The notes beneath the pieces are model-generated. The model ran no database searches and was not told where the DNA came from. It was given only the letters and a program-made list of their open reading frames with translations. From Rhizobium sp. ICMP 5592 (GTDB lineage: Bacteria > Pseudomonadota > Alphaproteobacteria > Rhizobiales > Rhizobiaceae): a stretch of 64,000 nucleotides of DNA. Location of the stretch: contig NZ_QSNT01000010.1 of the NCBI RefSeq assembly GCF_009498525.1, forward strand, positions 1-64,000. Direction: 5' to 3'. The translations under genes were made by a program, and so were the position numbers. Shown one piece after another: positions 44,403-53,492 of this stretch. How positions within the stretch are numbered: position 1 is the first letter of the stretch; every line of letters starts with the position of its first letter.

Positions 44403-45188
44403 TCAGCCGCTATCGCCGCCTCCAACCGGCAAAATCGTGCCGGTAAGATACGAAGCCTCGTCGGACGCCATGAACAGGATTGCACCCGCCTGTTCCTCAA
44501 GTGTTCCATAGCGTTTCATAAAGCTTGATTGCTTGGTCTGGGATACGACCTCGGACATCCATCGGCGGTCGTCCTCACTCTGGTCTTCACTGTTGCGCGG
44601 AATGCGACGCTGGGGGGCCGCCGTCCCGCCCGGCGCCACCGCGTTGACGCGAATGCCGCGCTCGGCGTTCTCCATGGCAAGAGCCACGGTTAATGCATTG
44701 ACCGCTCCTTTCGCTGCCGAATAGGGCACGCGGTTGATGCCGCGCGTTGCGATCGATGAAACGTTAACGATCACTCCGCCGCCTGCTTCGATCATCAAAG
44801 GGAGCACCACACGGCAGCACCAGAGCGTTGGAAAAAGCGAGCGCCGAATTTCCGCCTCGACCTGCCGTTCATCAAAATGCTCGAAGGGACGCATCCAGAT
44901 TGCGCCGCCGACGTTGTTGACCAGAATATCGGGGCCACCAATATGTTCGTGCGCCTGCCTAATCGCCTCCACAGCTCCCTCCCAGGCTTCGAGATCGGCA
45001 AGAATGGCCGTAGCCTTGCCTCCCGCAGCCTCGATCTCCGCAGCAACCTCTCGAACGACATCCGATCGATCGATCAGCGCCAGCCGTGCGCCTTCCGCAG
45101 CGGCGCGGATTGCAACTTCTCGGCCTATACCCTGGGCTGATCCGGTGACGACCATCGCCTTGTTCGTGAAGCGGTCCGGTCTCATCAC
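44403..45188 (-). CDS. benD: cis-1,2-dihydroxy-cyclohexadiene-1-carboxylate dehydrogenase
   Basis: This 261-residue SDR re-aromatises benzoate cis-diol to catechol with release of CO2, using NAD. The cofactor motif TGSAQGIG, the NNVGGAIWMRPFEHF segment characteristic of BenD/XylL, the YSAAKGAVNALT catalytic pair and the VNAVAPGGTAAPQRRIPRN loop identify it. It overlaps benC by four bases and is the last of benABCD. Confidence 0.93.
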   Translation of the reverse strand: MMRPDRFTNKAMVVTGSAQGIGREVAIRAAAEGARLALIDRSDVVREVAAEIEAAGGKATAILADLEAWEGAVEAIRQAHEHIGGPDILVNNVGGAIWMRPFEHFDERQVEAEIRRSLFPTLWCCRVVLPLMIEAGGGVIVNVSSIATRGINRVPYSAAKGAVNALTVALAMENAERGIRVNAVAPGGTAAPQRRIPRNSEDQSEDDRRWMSEVVSQTKQSSFMKRYGTLEEQAGAILFMASDEASYLTGTILPVGGGDSG

Positions 45189-46198
45189 GCGGCCTCCGCG
45201 GCGTTGAATTTTTCAAAATAGAACGAAGCCGGCTTCACTCCGATGAGATCGAAGTGACGGCGCACGGCCTCCACCATCGGCGGCGGACCGCAGAGATAGA
45301 CATCACAGTCACCACAATTGAGATCGTCCGCGCCGAAATGATCGGTGACAAAGCCCTTTCGCGGGGCATTGCTGTCGGGGTCGGAAACGCAGACTTCGAA
45401 GGTGAAATTCGGAATGACGTTCGCAAAAGCTTCAAGTTTGCGTACCTCGACGCCGTCAGCGTCACGGGTAACCCCATAAAGCAAACGTATGGGTGGCGTG
45501 CTCCCGCCCCTTGCGCTGAGGTAATCAAGCATCGAAAGAAACGGCGCCAACCCTGTTCCACCCGCAAGAAAAAGCGTAGGCCGGCTCAATTCCCGCAGAT
45601 AAAATGCACCGGATGGCCCCCGTATGGTCAGGCGATCACCTGGCATTGCTCGACCGGAGAGATAGCCCGACATCAACCCGCCCGGAATATTGCGCACGAG
45701 GAAGTCCACGCGCCCGCCGTTTACACGGGACGAGAAGGAATATGCCCGGCTGTCCTCGGTTTGCGGAACCGACACCTGCACATACTGGCCCGGCAGAAAG
45801 GCGAGGTTGTCAGGCTGGTCGATTTCCAATGTGAAACCGATCGTCGTATCGGACAGACGGCGGACCTCGGCAAGACTTGCGCCGAACTCCGTTGGACCGC
45901 TCTTGCACATCTTCGATGTCGCCGGTACCGACAGCACGCAATCGCTTTTCGGCCGCATCTGGCAGGTTAGCACATAGCCTTGCGAGGCTTCCTCGTCGGT
46001 CAGGGCATCCTCGATATAGGCATCCATTTCATAAGAGCCGGATTCGACCCTGCATTTGCACGTTCCGCAAACACCATCCCGACAGTCCATCGGAATATTG
46101 AGGCGCGCACGATAGGCCGCATCGACGAGAACCTCGTTGGGGCCGCATTCGACGAAGCGCGTTACGCCGTCTTCGAAATTCAGGGCAATCTTGGGCAT
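45185..46198 (-). CDS. benC: Benzoate 1,2-dioxygenase reductase component
   Basis: This 337-residue NADH reductase feeds BenAB. The N-terminal plant-type [2Fe-2S] domain has CRDGVCGTCKCRVESG (cysteines near 39-47) with the fourth Cys in YVLTCQMRP. The FAD motif is RAYSFSS near 150 and the NAD-binding motif LFLAGGTGLAPFLSMLDY. This ferredoxin-FAD-NAD order defines the BenC/XylZ class. It starts 19 bases after benB. Confidence 0.95.
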   Translation of the reverse strand: MPKIALNFEDGVTRFVECGPNEVLVDAAYRARLNIPMDCRDGVCGTCKCRVESGSYEMDAYIEDALTDEEASQGYVLTCQMRPKSDCVLSVPATSKMCKSGPTEFGASLAEVRRLSDTTIGFTLEIDQPDNLAFLPGQYVQVSVPQTEDSRAYSFSSRVNGGRVDFLVRNIPGGLMSGYLSGRAMPGDRLTIRGPSGAFYLRELSRPTLFLAGGTGLAPFLSMLDYLSARGGSTPPIRLLYGVTRDADGVEVRKLEAFANVIPNFTFEVCVSDPDSNAPRKGFVTDHFGADDLNCGDCDVYLCGPPPMVEAVRRHFDLIGVKPASFYFEKFNAAEAA

Positions 46199-46217
46199 CG
46201 TGTTTCCTCCCGTGACC

Positions 46218-46709
46218 TCAGACGTGGTAGACGTCGATGACGTGATGGATGTAATCGTTGACGAGCACGATTTTCTTTCGAGCGATCCGCATCCCGCCCT
46301 CGTTGATCTCGAGCGTGTAAAAGTTCGTGCCGTAATGCGTATCCGTCGTCTTGTAGCGGAAATTCTGGGTCATCCAATTGAAGCGAATTTCGGCCTTCTC
46401 CGCCGTCTGCTCCAGGATCTCGACATTCGAAATGTGGTGCAGCGTTCGCGGCTCCGGCAGGCTGGTGGCGCTGGATCGATCCGTTCGGATCCGGAAGATC
46501 CGATCTTCAAGACCCTGTTTGGTGGCGTAATACATTAGGGAGATTTCCGACTGCGGATCCTCCGTCAAGCGGTCGTCGTCGTCCCAGGCCGGCATCCAGA
46601 ACTCGACATGCGGGGCGTAAAGCGCAAGCCAGTTGTCCCAGTCCCGCTCGTCCAGATAGCGCGCCTCCCGATAGAGAAACTCCTCGACCTGCTGGCGTGA
46701 AATTGTCAT
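46218..46709 (-). CDS. benB: Benzoate 1,2-dioxygenase beta subunit
   Basis: This 163-residue small subunit of the ring-hydroxylating dioxygenase reads FLYREARYLDERDWDNWLALYAPHVEFWMPAWDDDDRLTEDPQSEISLMYY, the BenB/XylY signature. I chose the ATG of MTISRQQ, which follows GGAGGAG; the frame extends upstream but without family support. A perfect GC-rich hairpin lies between it and benA. Confidence 0.95.
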   Translation of the reverse strand: MTISRQQVEEFLYREARYLDERDWDNWLALYAPHVEFWMPAWDDDDRLTEDPQSEISLMYYATKQGLEDRIFRIRTDRSSATSLPEPRTLHHISNVEILEQTAEKAEIRFNWMTQNFRYKTTDTHYGTNFYTLEINEGGMRIARKKIVLVNDYIHHVIDVYHV

Positions 46710-46769
46710 GACATCTCCTCCGGCAGGCCGTTGCCAGCCCACCCTTATGGCAGCGCATTGTTTGAAATG

Positions 46770-46792
46770 ATGCGCCCCTCCCCGGGGCGCAT
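46770..46792 (-). promoter_or_regulatory. Intercistronic hairpin between benA and benB
   Basis: ATGCGCCCC and GGGGCGCAT form a perfect 9-bp stem with the loop TCCCC, three bases after the benA stop. No T-tract follows. It probably protects the benA message or tunes the subunit ratio. Confidence 0.65.
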
Positions 46793-46795
46793 GAA

Positions 46796-48166
46796 TTATC
46801 GCGTTGGATCGTGACCGATCGCAGCCCCGAGTGCCTGTTTCCAGTAGCTGTGCTGGATGACGAAGAGACCCTCGTCTTCGGTCTTCGCTCCAGACAGGAG
46901 TGGCTTCAGGCCAATCGCCTCGGCTCCTTCATCGGCACCCTCGATCCAATGTGTCGCACCGCGACTGAGATCGTTCCATGCCGCCTGCCGCGCCTGATAA
47001 CCGATCTGGCAGGAACGAAACTCCTCCAGATCGTCAGGTGTCGCCATGCCGCTGGCGTTGAAGAAATCCTCGTACTGGCGGATACGCCGCGCACGCGCGG
47101 CAACGCTCTCGCCCTTCGGCGCGATGCAATAGATTGTAACCTCGGTCTTGTCGACGGCGATCGGGCGATACACTCGGATCTGCGAAGAGAACTGGTCCAT
47201 AAGGTAGACGTTCGGATAGAGGCACAGGTTACGGGACCTGTCGATCATCCAGTCGGCCCAGGCCTGGCCGAACTGTTCCGTCAACTCGTCACGCTTTTCG
47301 GCAAGCGGCCGATCCTCAGGGTTCCCCCAACGCGTCCAGAGCAACAGGTGGCCATGCTCGAACGAATAAAAGCCACCGCCCTGCTTGGCCCAGGACCCAG
47401 CATCCATGGCGCGGGTCACATCTTCACCGGCCGCTGCGGCAACCGCTTCCTTGCGATGCTGCGTCGTTGCAGCATAGTTCCAATGAACGGAGGAGACATG
47501 GTAGCCATCGGCACCATTCTCCGTTTGCAGTTTCCAGTTGCCATCGTAGACATAGGTTGAGCTGCCACGCAGTACCTCAAGCCCGTCCGGCGACTGATCA
47601 ACGATCATATCGATGATCTTCCGCGCCTCGCCGAGGTGTTCCTCCAGCGATAGTACATCGGGATTGAGACTGCCAAACAGAAAGCCCCGGTAGCTTTCGA
47701 AACGCGCGACTTTGGTGAGATCATGCGAGCCGTTGGTGTTGAATTGCTCAGGATAACCTGCCCCGTTCGGGTCCTTGGCCTTTAGCAGCTTGCCAGTGTT
47801 CGAAAACGACCATCCGTGGAAAGGACAGGTGTAGGTGGACTTGTTACCCCGCTTATGACGGCAAATCATCGCCCCGCGGTGTGAGCACGCATTGAGGAAG
47901 CAATTGAGGTTGCCGGCCTTGTCCCTGGAGATCACGATCGGCTGTCGGCCGATATAGCCGGTTATGTAATCATTCGGGTTGGGGATCTGGCTCTCATGAG
48001 CAAGGTAAATCCAGTTCCCTTCCCAGATGTGCTCCATCTCGAGTTCGAACAGCTCCGAATCCGTAAAGATGTCGCGGCGGCAGCGATAGGAACCAGTCTC
48101 GGCATCCTCGATCACGGAGCCTTCGAGCTTCTCCTCGATACGCCGGTCGGCGGGAATATCCAGCAT
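46796..48166 (-). CDS. benA: Benzoate 1,2-dioxygenase alpha subunit
   Basis: This 456-residue catalytic subunit inserts O2 into benzoate. The Rieske site is CSHRGAMICRHKRGN with CPFHGWSFSN, and the mononuclear iron site is in NGADGYHVSSVHWNYAAT. Long identical stretches with Pseudomonas BenA (IRQYEDFFNASGMATPDDLEEFRSCQ region) support benzoate over toluate or halobenzoates, although relaxed specificity is possible. GAGGAGG precedes the ATG. It follows catA by 60 bases. Confidence 0.95.
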   Translation of the reverse strand: MLDIPADRRIEEKLEGSVIEDAETGSYRCRRDIFTDSELFELEMEHIWEGNWIYLAHESQIPNPNDYITGYIGRQPIVISRDKAGNLNCFLNACSHRGAMICRHKRGNKSTYTCPFHGWSFSNTGKLLKAKDPNGAGYPEQFNTNGSHDLTKVARFESYRGFLFGSLNPDVLSLEEHLGEARKIIDMIVDQSPDGLEVLRGSSTYVYDGNWKLQTENGADGYHVSSVHWNYAATTQHRKEAVAAAAGEDVTRAMDAGSWAKQGGGFYSFEHGHLLLWTRWGNPEDRPLAEKRDELTEQFGQAWADWMIDRSRNLCLYPNVYLMDQFSSQIRVYRPIAVDKTEVTIYCIAPKGESVAARARRIRQYEDFFNASGMATPDDLEEFRSCQIGYQARQAAWNDLSRGATHWIEGADEGAEAIGLKPLLSGAKTEDEGLFVIQHSYWKQALGAAIGHDPTR

Positions 48167-48226
48167 CTTTCATCCTCCTCAAGTGATCGGGAAGGCACCA
48201 ACTGCCTGGCACCTTCCACTCGGTTC

Positions 48227-49156
48227 TCAGGCAGCTTTTGCCCGCTCGCGCTCGACGATCGTATCCGCAATGCCTTCAACTGCGGGCATCAGGACGAAAT
48301 CGAACTCGATGGAAGCGTAAGGCTGCTGCACCTGGTTCTCGGCCATCAGCTTCGGATCACTGATCCGGATTACAGGTGGAATGAGGTCGTTGCGGGTGCC
48401 GAAGGCAAAGTCCTCGAAGAGGTAGGGATCGCCCTCAATATTGATCTGTGTCGTCAAGTGGCGATGGGCCGGGGCTTCCACGAAAAAGTGGATATGCGCG
48501 GGGCGATGGCCATGCCGGCCAACAGCAAAGAGGAGTTCTTCGGTTGAACCGCCCGGAGGCGTGGAATAACCGCTCGGCATGATGGTGCGAAACCGGTAGC
48601 GGCCCTCGGTATCCGTGACGATACGGCGACGCAGATTGTAGGGCGCCTGTTGCGGATCAAAGTGGGAATAGTTGCCAAGGGTATTGGCATGCCAGACGTC
48701 GACCACCGCTCCGCCCACGGGCTTTCCGTTTTGGTCGCGCACCTGGCCCTGCATGAAAAGCACTTCGCCTTGGTCCGAGCCATCGTCGAGCCGGGCAAAG
48801 CCCTGACACTCCGGAGCACCTGCTATGTAAAGCGGTCCCTCGATGGTACGCGAGGTGCCGCCGGCCAGACCGGCACGCCGCTCTTCTTCGTCAAGGCGCA
48901 GATCGAGAAAATGCTCGAGGCCGATGCCTGGTGCGATCAGGCCGAGTTCATTGTTGCGGCCCGCAGCGCCAAGATAGGCGACCGCGCTCCAGACTTCGTT
49001 CATACTGATGTCAAGATCGTCGATGGCCTGGAACAGATCGCCCAGAACACGATTCATGATCTCCTTGATCCTGCGATCACCGCCATCCGTATCCAGTCCG
49101 CTCGCGCGCCGCGCCAGGTCCTGAATAATGCTCTTTTCGATGATACCACTTGCCAT
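48227..49156 (-). CDS. catA: Catechol 1,2-dioxygenase
   Basis: This 309-residue intradiol dioxygenase converts catechol to cis,cis-muconate. The four Fe(III) ligands are visible: Tyr in NTLGNYSHFD, Tyr in EGRYRFRTIMPSGY, and two His in GHRPAHIHFF. The N-terminal helical domain is present and the length is normal. AAGGAGG precedes the ATG. It lies between catC and benA on the minus strand. Confidence 0.95.
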   Translation of the reverse strand: MASGIIEKSIIQDLARRASGLDTDGGDRRIKEIMNRVLGDLFQAIDDLDISMNEVWSAVAYLGAAGRNNELGLIAPGIGLEHFLDLRLDEEERRAGLAGGTSRTIEGPLYIAGAPECQGFARLDDGSDQGEVLFMQGQVRDQNGKPVGGAVVDVWHANTLGNYSHFDPQQAPYNLRRRIVTDTEGRYRFRTIMPSGYSTPPGGSTEELLFAVGRHGHRPAHIHFFVEAPAHRHLTTQINIEGDPYLFEDFAFGTRNDLIPPVIRISDPKLMAENQVQQPYASIEFDFVLMPAVEGIADTIVERERAKAA

Positions 49157-49252
49157 AACATCCTCCTTTTGGCGTGGAAGGGCGATGGTCGCTCGCTTCC
49201 CTATATGGTCCCTGTTATTCGACCCCTCCCGGGCCGATCGTGATGCGCTTTG

Positions 49253-49543
49253 CTAACTGTCGTCTTCCCGGAGCGCGGAGGGGTGCCTGCATAGTGGGGC
49301 CACCTTGATCCGCATGAAAGGAAATAGCGGCAGCGTCGACAGGATGTCGTGAAGTTCAGCCGGCCCGCTGACGTCGAAAATGCTGACGTTGGCGTATTGG
49401 CCTGCCACGCGCCACAGATGCCGCCATTTTCCCGACCGCTGGAGTTCGTGTGCACGCTCCTTTTCGGTTGCCTTTAGATCCACAGCCACCTGATGTGGCA
49501 GATCGTATGGCAATTCTACAGTCATCTCGACATGAAAGAGCAT
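49253..49543 (-). CDS. catC: Muconolactone delta-isomerase
   Basis: This 96-residue protein, MLFHVEMTVELPYDLP..., has KEKERAHELQ-like and GKWRHLWRVAGQYANVSIFDV segments and HDILSTLPLFPFM, the full CatC pattern. It isomerises muconolactone to 3-oxoadipate enol-lactone. I chose the ATG four bases after the catB stop. A start five codons upstream would overlap catB and has less support. Confidence 0.93.
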   Translation of the reverse strand: MLFHVEMTVELPYDLPHQVAVDLKATEKERAHELQRSGKWRHLWRVAGQYANVSIFDVSGPAELHDILSTLPLFPFMRIKVAPLCRHPSALREDDS

Positions 49544-49547
49544 ATCG

Positions 49548-50699
49548 TCACCCCGCAATTCTTAGGCTGCCGGTAGACTTCGCGCCTCGGCGAAAGCGGT
49601 CGACAGCACTTTCATCCAGCGTAATTCCGAGCCCGGGGCCAGTCGGAATCTGCAATTCGAAATCTCGAAAAACGAGAGGCTCGATGAGGAGCTCTTCGGT
49701 GAGCAGCAGGGGGCCAAAAAATTCGGTGCCCCACGGTAGGTCCGTTACGCCGACCAGCAACTGCGAAGCTGCAATGGTGCCGACTGGCCCCTCCAGCATC
49801 GTGCCCCCATAGACGCTTATGCCGGCCGTTTCTGCGATTGCTATCACCTTGGCCGCCGCGAAAAGCCCTCCAGCTTGCTCGATCTTGATGGAGAAGACGT
49901 CGGCGGCACGTGCCGTCGCAGCCTCAAGCGCACTTTCCGGCCCGACAAGAGCCTCGTCTGCCATGATCGCGATTGAAGATGCACGCGTGAGCCGCGCCAG
50001 CGGGGCGATTCCGGCCACCGGCTGTTCGACAAGCACACAACCGGCATCCGCAAGGGCATCAATCGCGCCTTTTGCTTCCCGCTCGCGCCATGCCATGTTC
50101 ACGTCGACCCGAATCGAGGCCGTGTCCGGCAGTGCTTTCCTGATGTCGGCAACGTGACGAACGTCTTCAGCGATGGGCTTACTGCCGATCTTCAGTTTGA
50201 AATCCCTGTGCCGACGAAGATCGAGCATTTGCTGCGCTTCGTCGACATCCCTTGCGGTATCGCCCGATGCGAGCGTCCATGCGATCGGCAAACTGTCGCG
50301 CCGCCGCCCGCCCAATAACTCCGAGAGAGGAAGCCCCAGTCGACGCGCATGACAATCAAGCAGCGCTGTTTCGACCGCGCACTTGGCGAAGTGGTTTCCC
50401 TTGATCGCCTTGGAAACGATGTCCATCGCAGCTTGCACGCGCGTAGCGTCCCGACCGATCAGCAAGGGAGCGACGTACTGGTCGATGGTGAGCTTCATTC
50501 CCTCCGGGCTCTCCGGCCCGTATGCCAAGCCGCCGATAGTTGTCCCTTCGCCCGTGCCTTCAAAATCGTCTGAACAACGGATGCGGACAATGGTCATACT
50601 CTGCTGACTCATGGTGACCATCGACAGCTTGTGCGGTCGGATAGTTGGCAAATCGAGTATAATTGTCTCGATCGCGGTAATGCGAATTATGCCAGACAC
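49548..50699 (-). CDS. catB: Muconate cycloisomerase
   Basis: This 383-residue enolase-superfamily enzyme lactonises cis,cis-muconate. The acid/base lysines are in RDFKLKIGS and DVFSIKIEQAGG; metal ligands are in IRVDVNMAW, CVLVEQPV and AIMADEALV. The N-terminal capping domain has the HKLSMVTMSQQSMTIVRI sequence of CatB. It starts with GTG behind a GGGAGGAAG site and is the first gene of the cat-ben-liv array, divergent from catR. Confidence 0.94.
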   Translation of the reverse strand: MSGIIRITAIETIILDLPTIRPHKLSMVTMSQQSMTIVRIRCSDDFEGTGEGTTIGGLAYGPESPEGMKLTIDQYVAPLLIGRDATRVQAAMDIVSKAIKGNHFAKCAVETALLDCHARRLGLPLSELLGGRRRDSLPIAWTLASGDTARDVDEAQQMLDLRRHRDFKLKIGSKPIAEDVRHVADIRKALPDTASIRVDVNMAWREREAKGAIDALADAGCVLVEQPVAGIAPLARLTRASSIAIMADEALVGPESALEAATARAADVFSIKIEQAGGLFAAAKVIAIAETAGISVYGGTMLEGPVGTIAASQLLVGVTDLPWGTEFFGPLLLTEELLIEPLVFRDFELQIPTGPGLGITLDESAVDRFRRGAKSTGSLRIAG

Positions 50700-50775
50700 A
50701 ACACTTCCTCCCTTGGTCTATAAGGAGGCTAGCCTTCCCAAGGGAAACAGTCCAAAACTATAAAAGTCGAATTTC

Positions 50776-50790
50776 ATACCCTGGAGGTAT
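50776..50790. promoter_or_regulatory. CatM/BenM-type operator ATAC-N7-GTAT
   Basis: ATACCCTGGAGGTAT in the 97-base catB-catR intergenic region exactly fits the ATAC-N7-GTAT dyad bound by the muconate-responsive LysR regulators CatM and BenM. It lies only six bases before the catR start, so it could also repress catR. Confidence 0.7.
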
Positions 50791-50796
50791 AGTAAG

Positions 50797-51729
50797 GTGG
50801 AACTGCGCCAACTTAGATATTTTGTGGCCGTGGCACGGGAACGAAACTTTTCGCGTGCCGCGGAGATTCTGCATATCGCCCAGCCACCCCTCAGTCGGCA
50901 GATCCAGCAACTCGAAGAGGAATTGGGTGTCGATCTCCTCGACAGATCGAAAAGACCTCTGTCGCTAACGGAGGCCGGACGGTTCCTATACGAGCAGGCC
51001 ACCAAGACACTTGCGAACCTTGAACACATCCGGGAGCAAACGCGTCGGATCGGCCGATCTCAACGCGAGAGGTTTATCATCGGCTGCGTTGGTTCAACAC
51101 TTTACGGCGGCATTCCAGACCTCGTGCGACGCATGCGGATACAGTGGCCGGAGCTCGACATTGAGATAAGGGAAATGATGTCGACGGAACAAGTGACCGC
51201 GCTCAAGGAAGGACGCATCGACGTCGGCTTCGGCCGGGTCCGGTTTAACGACCGGGAAGTCGAACGGCTGACACTTCGCGAAGAGCGCCTGGTCGTAGCC
51301 TTTCCGAAAGGGCATGCCAAATCATTTGAAAAAGAGCCTATTGCGCTCGCCGAGCTGCAAGGTGAACCATTCATCGTCTACCCTTCGGTGCCTCGGCCGA
51401 GTTTTGCCGATGAAATTCTGAATCTGCTGGGCGAGTTAAGTGTCACGCCTGGATCGGTCGAAGAAGTCCGTGAAATCCAAGCTGCGTTGGGTATGGTCGC
51501 CGCCGGCGTGGGACTTTGCATCGTTCCCGCCGCGTCACAGAGACAAAGACCGGATGACGTTTGCTACAGAATGATCGGGGACGAGAAGGCGACCTCGCCC
51601 ATCATCATGAGCTTCCGGCGCTCCGACGCAGACGGTAAAATCAATCAGATCAAGCAACTGATCCGTGAAATGTATGCGGATAATCCGCCGTGGCTGCAGT
51701 TATCCAATGTTCGCTTGGGCGAGGGCTAA
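50797..51729 (+). CDS. catR: LysR-family regulator of the cat/ben genes (CatR/BenM type)
   Basis: This 310-residue protein has the helix-turn-helix MELRQLRYFVAVARERNFSRAAEILHIAQPPLSRQIQQLEEELG and the effector region IREMMSTEQVTALKEGRIDVGFGR, characteristic of CatR/CatM/BenM, which bind cis,cis-muconate. It is divergent from catB with an ATAC-N7-GTAT site between, so it most likely activates the long catB operon. CatR versus BenM (benzoate response) cannot be separated by eye. Nothing notable lies in the 189 bases behind it. Confidence 0.9.
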   Translation: MELRQLRYFVAVARERNFSRAAEILHIAQPPLSRQIQQLEEELGVDLLDRSKRPLSLTEAGRFLYEQATKTLANLEHIREQTRRIGRSQRERFIIGCVGSTLYGGIPDLVRRMRIQWPELDIEIREMMSTEQVTALKEGRIDVGFGRVRFNDREVERLTLREERLVVAFPKGHAKSFEKEPIALAELQGEPFIVYPSVPRPSFADEILNLLGELSVTPGSVEEVREIQAALGMVAAGVGLCIVPAASQRQRPDDVCYRMIGDEKATSPIIMSFRRSDADGKINQIKQLIREMYADNPPWLQLSNVRLGEG

Positions 51730-51918
51730 AACAGGCCGACCAGGCCTTCAGTGTCCCGCGAGCAGGCGGCATATAAAGCCTCAGCGCTTGCAACAGAATG
51801 CAGCGGCAGTCGAAGATGTGAGAGTAACGGTCAGGAATATGAGAGCGCCAGATAAGCGCTTTCCCGTCAAATGACACTAAGCTGGGCTTCACATTAAGGG
51901 AGAGGAGGCCCTGTTAAA

Positions 51919-53439
51919 ATGAATTTGCTTAGAACGAGCGAGAACTCTCAGCCCACAACCGCCCAAACTGGAGCGCAATCGCGTACGCCGGTGCTTCTCT
52001 TTATCAACGGGACTTGGCAGCCAGCGGCATCCACCCACACGTTTGCCGACATCAACCCGACGACGCGGTTGCCATATGCAACGGTGGCGGATGGCGACGT
52101 GAGCGACATTGAATCGGCCATCACCGCCGCCAAGGCCGCCCAGCCAGCGTGGGAGGCTCTACCGCCGGCCACTCGCTCCGGGTTTTTCTACAAGGCCGCT
52201 GAGATCTTTCAGTCCAGCCAGGAAAAATTCGTGAACGCGTTGGTGGAAGAGACAGGGTCCGGCCTTGGGAAGGCGATGTTCGAATGCTCGCTCATTCCGC
52301 TGGCACTCCGTGAGGCCGCCGCCCTTACCACACGCGCCACGGGTGAAATCCTGCCGTCCAACATACCGGGCAAGGTCAACACCATCTCACGGACCGCTGC
52401 AGGGGTTGTCGGTGTGATTTCTCCGTGGAATTTCCCCTTGTATCTTTCGCTTCGTGGCTTTGTCTATGCATTGGCGCTCGGCAATACCGCGGTCCTCAAA
52501 CCATCTGAGGATTCGCCTGTTTCGGGAGGCACCATACTGGCGGAACTTTTCGAGGCCGCTGGCCTGCCATCTGGCGTATTCAACGTCGTGACCTGTAGCC
52601 GCGACAAGGTAAAGGCGGTGGCTGCGGCAATGATCAACGATCCGCGCGTTGCACGGATCAGCTTTACCGGCTCCACGGCTGTTGGCCGGGAGGTGGCCAC
52701 GACTTCGGCGGCGCAATTCAAACGAGTCGTTCTTGAACTTGGGGGCAAGAACCCGGTGGTTGTTCTCGATGATGCCGATGTGGATTATGCCGTCAATGTC
52801 GCATTCTTTTCGGCCTTTCTTCATCAGGGCCAGATCTGTATGTCGGCCGACAAGATCATCGTGGCGCGTAACCTCTATGACAGCTTCGTTGAGAAGCTTA
52901 TCGCCAAGGTCTCGATGTTCGAGCCGCTCGAACCGTCAAATCCCATGGCAGTCATAGCGCCTATAATCAACGATCGACAGCTCGACCGGATCGACAGGCT
53001 CGTCAAGTCCGCGCGTGACGCCGGCGCCACCATTCATCTCGGTGGCGAGAAGCTGGGCCCTTTCTATCGTCCGACAGTGATGACCGGTGTTACGCGCGAC
53101 ATGGATATCTATCGCGAGGAAATTTTCGGCCCGGTCGCTTTCGTAGTGCCTGCCGACAGCGAAGAGGAAGCCATCGCTCTCGCGAATGATACGGTTTACG
53201 GCCTTTCGTCCTCGATCATCACCGGTGATGCCACCCGCGGTCAAATACTTGCCACGCAGATCGAAGCGGGAATGGTCCATGTCAACGACACATGTGTTCA
53301 TGATGAGCCTCACTGCCCCTTTGGTGGCATGAAAGCATCCGGCTGGGTTGGAAAGTGGGGTGCATCCGGTGCGATCGAAGCCTTCACCGAGCAGAGGTGG
53401 ATATCGGTCCAGACTGTGCCGCGCGCTTTCCCGTTTTGA
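51919..53439 (+). CDS. Benzaldehyde dehydrogenase (XylC/MdlD-like)
   Basis: This 506-residue NAD(P)-dependent ALDH has the cofactor loop FTGSTAVGRE, the Glu motif LELGGKNPVVVLDDAD and the Cys motif GQICMSADKIIV. The sequence style (VGVISPWNFPLYLSLRGFVYALALGNTAVLKPSEDSPV, VHVNDTCVHDEPHCPFGGMKASG) is that of aromatic aldehyde dehydrogenases such as XylC. It should oxidise benzaldehyde made by MdlC to benzoate for BenABCD. GAGAGGAGG lies upstream of the ATG. It is followed after 53 bases by a GMC oxidoreductase. Confidence 0.88.
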   Translation: MNLLRTSENSQPTTAQTGAQSRTPVLLFINGTWQPAASTHTFADINPTTRLPYATVADGDVSDIESAITAAKAAQPAWEALPPATRSGFFYKAAEIFQSSQEKFVNALVEETGSGLGKAMFECSLIPLALREAAALTTRATGEILPSNIPGKVNTISRTAAGVVGVISPWNFPLYLSLRGFVYALALGNTAVLKPSEDSPVSGGTILAELFEAAGLPSGVFNVVTCSRDKVKAVAAAMINDPRVARISFTGSTAVGREVATTSAAQFKRVVLELGGKNPVVVLDDADVDYAVNVAFFSAFLHQGQICMSADKIIVARNLYDSFVEKLIAKVSMFEPLEPSNPMAVIAPIINDRQLDRIDRLVKSARDAGATIHLGGEKLGPFYRPTVMTGVTRDMDIYREEIFGPVAFVVPADSEEEAIALANDTVYGLSSSIITGDATRGQILATQIEAGMVHVNDTCVHDEPHCPFGGMKASGWVGKWGASGAIEAFTEQRWISVQTVPRAFPF

Positions 53440-53492
53440 GAGCCGCTGCTCGCGCTCGGCTACCCCATTATCCGGCATCCAGGATCGAACAG

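Noticed and set aside
38902..50699. Possibility that the ring dioxygenase is a toluate or halobenzoate enzyme (XylXYZ/CbdABC)
   Set aside because: The alpha subunit matches BenA most closely from memory and is followed by catechol ortho-cleavage genes, not meta-cleavage or chlorocatechol genes.
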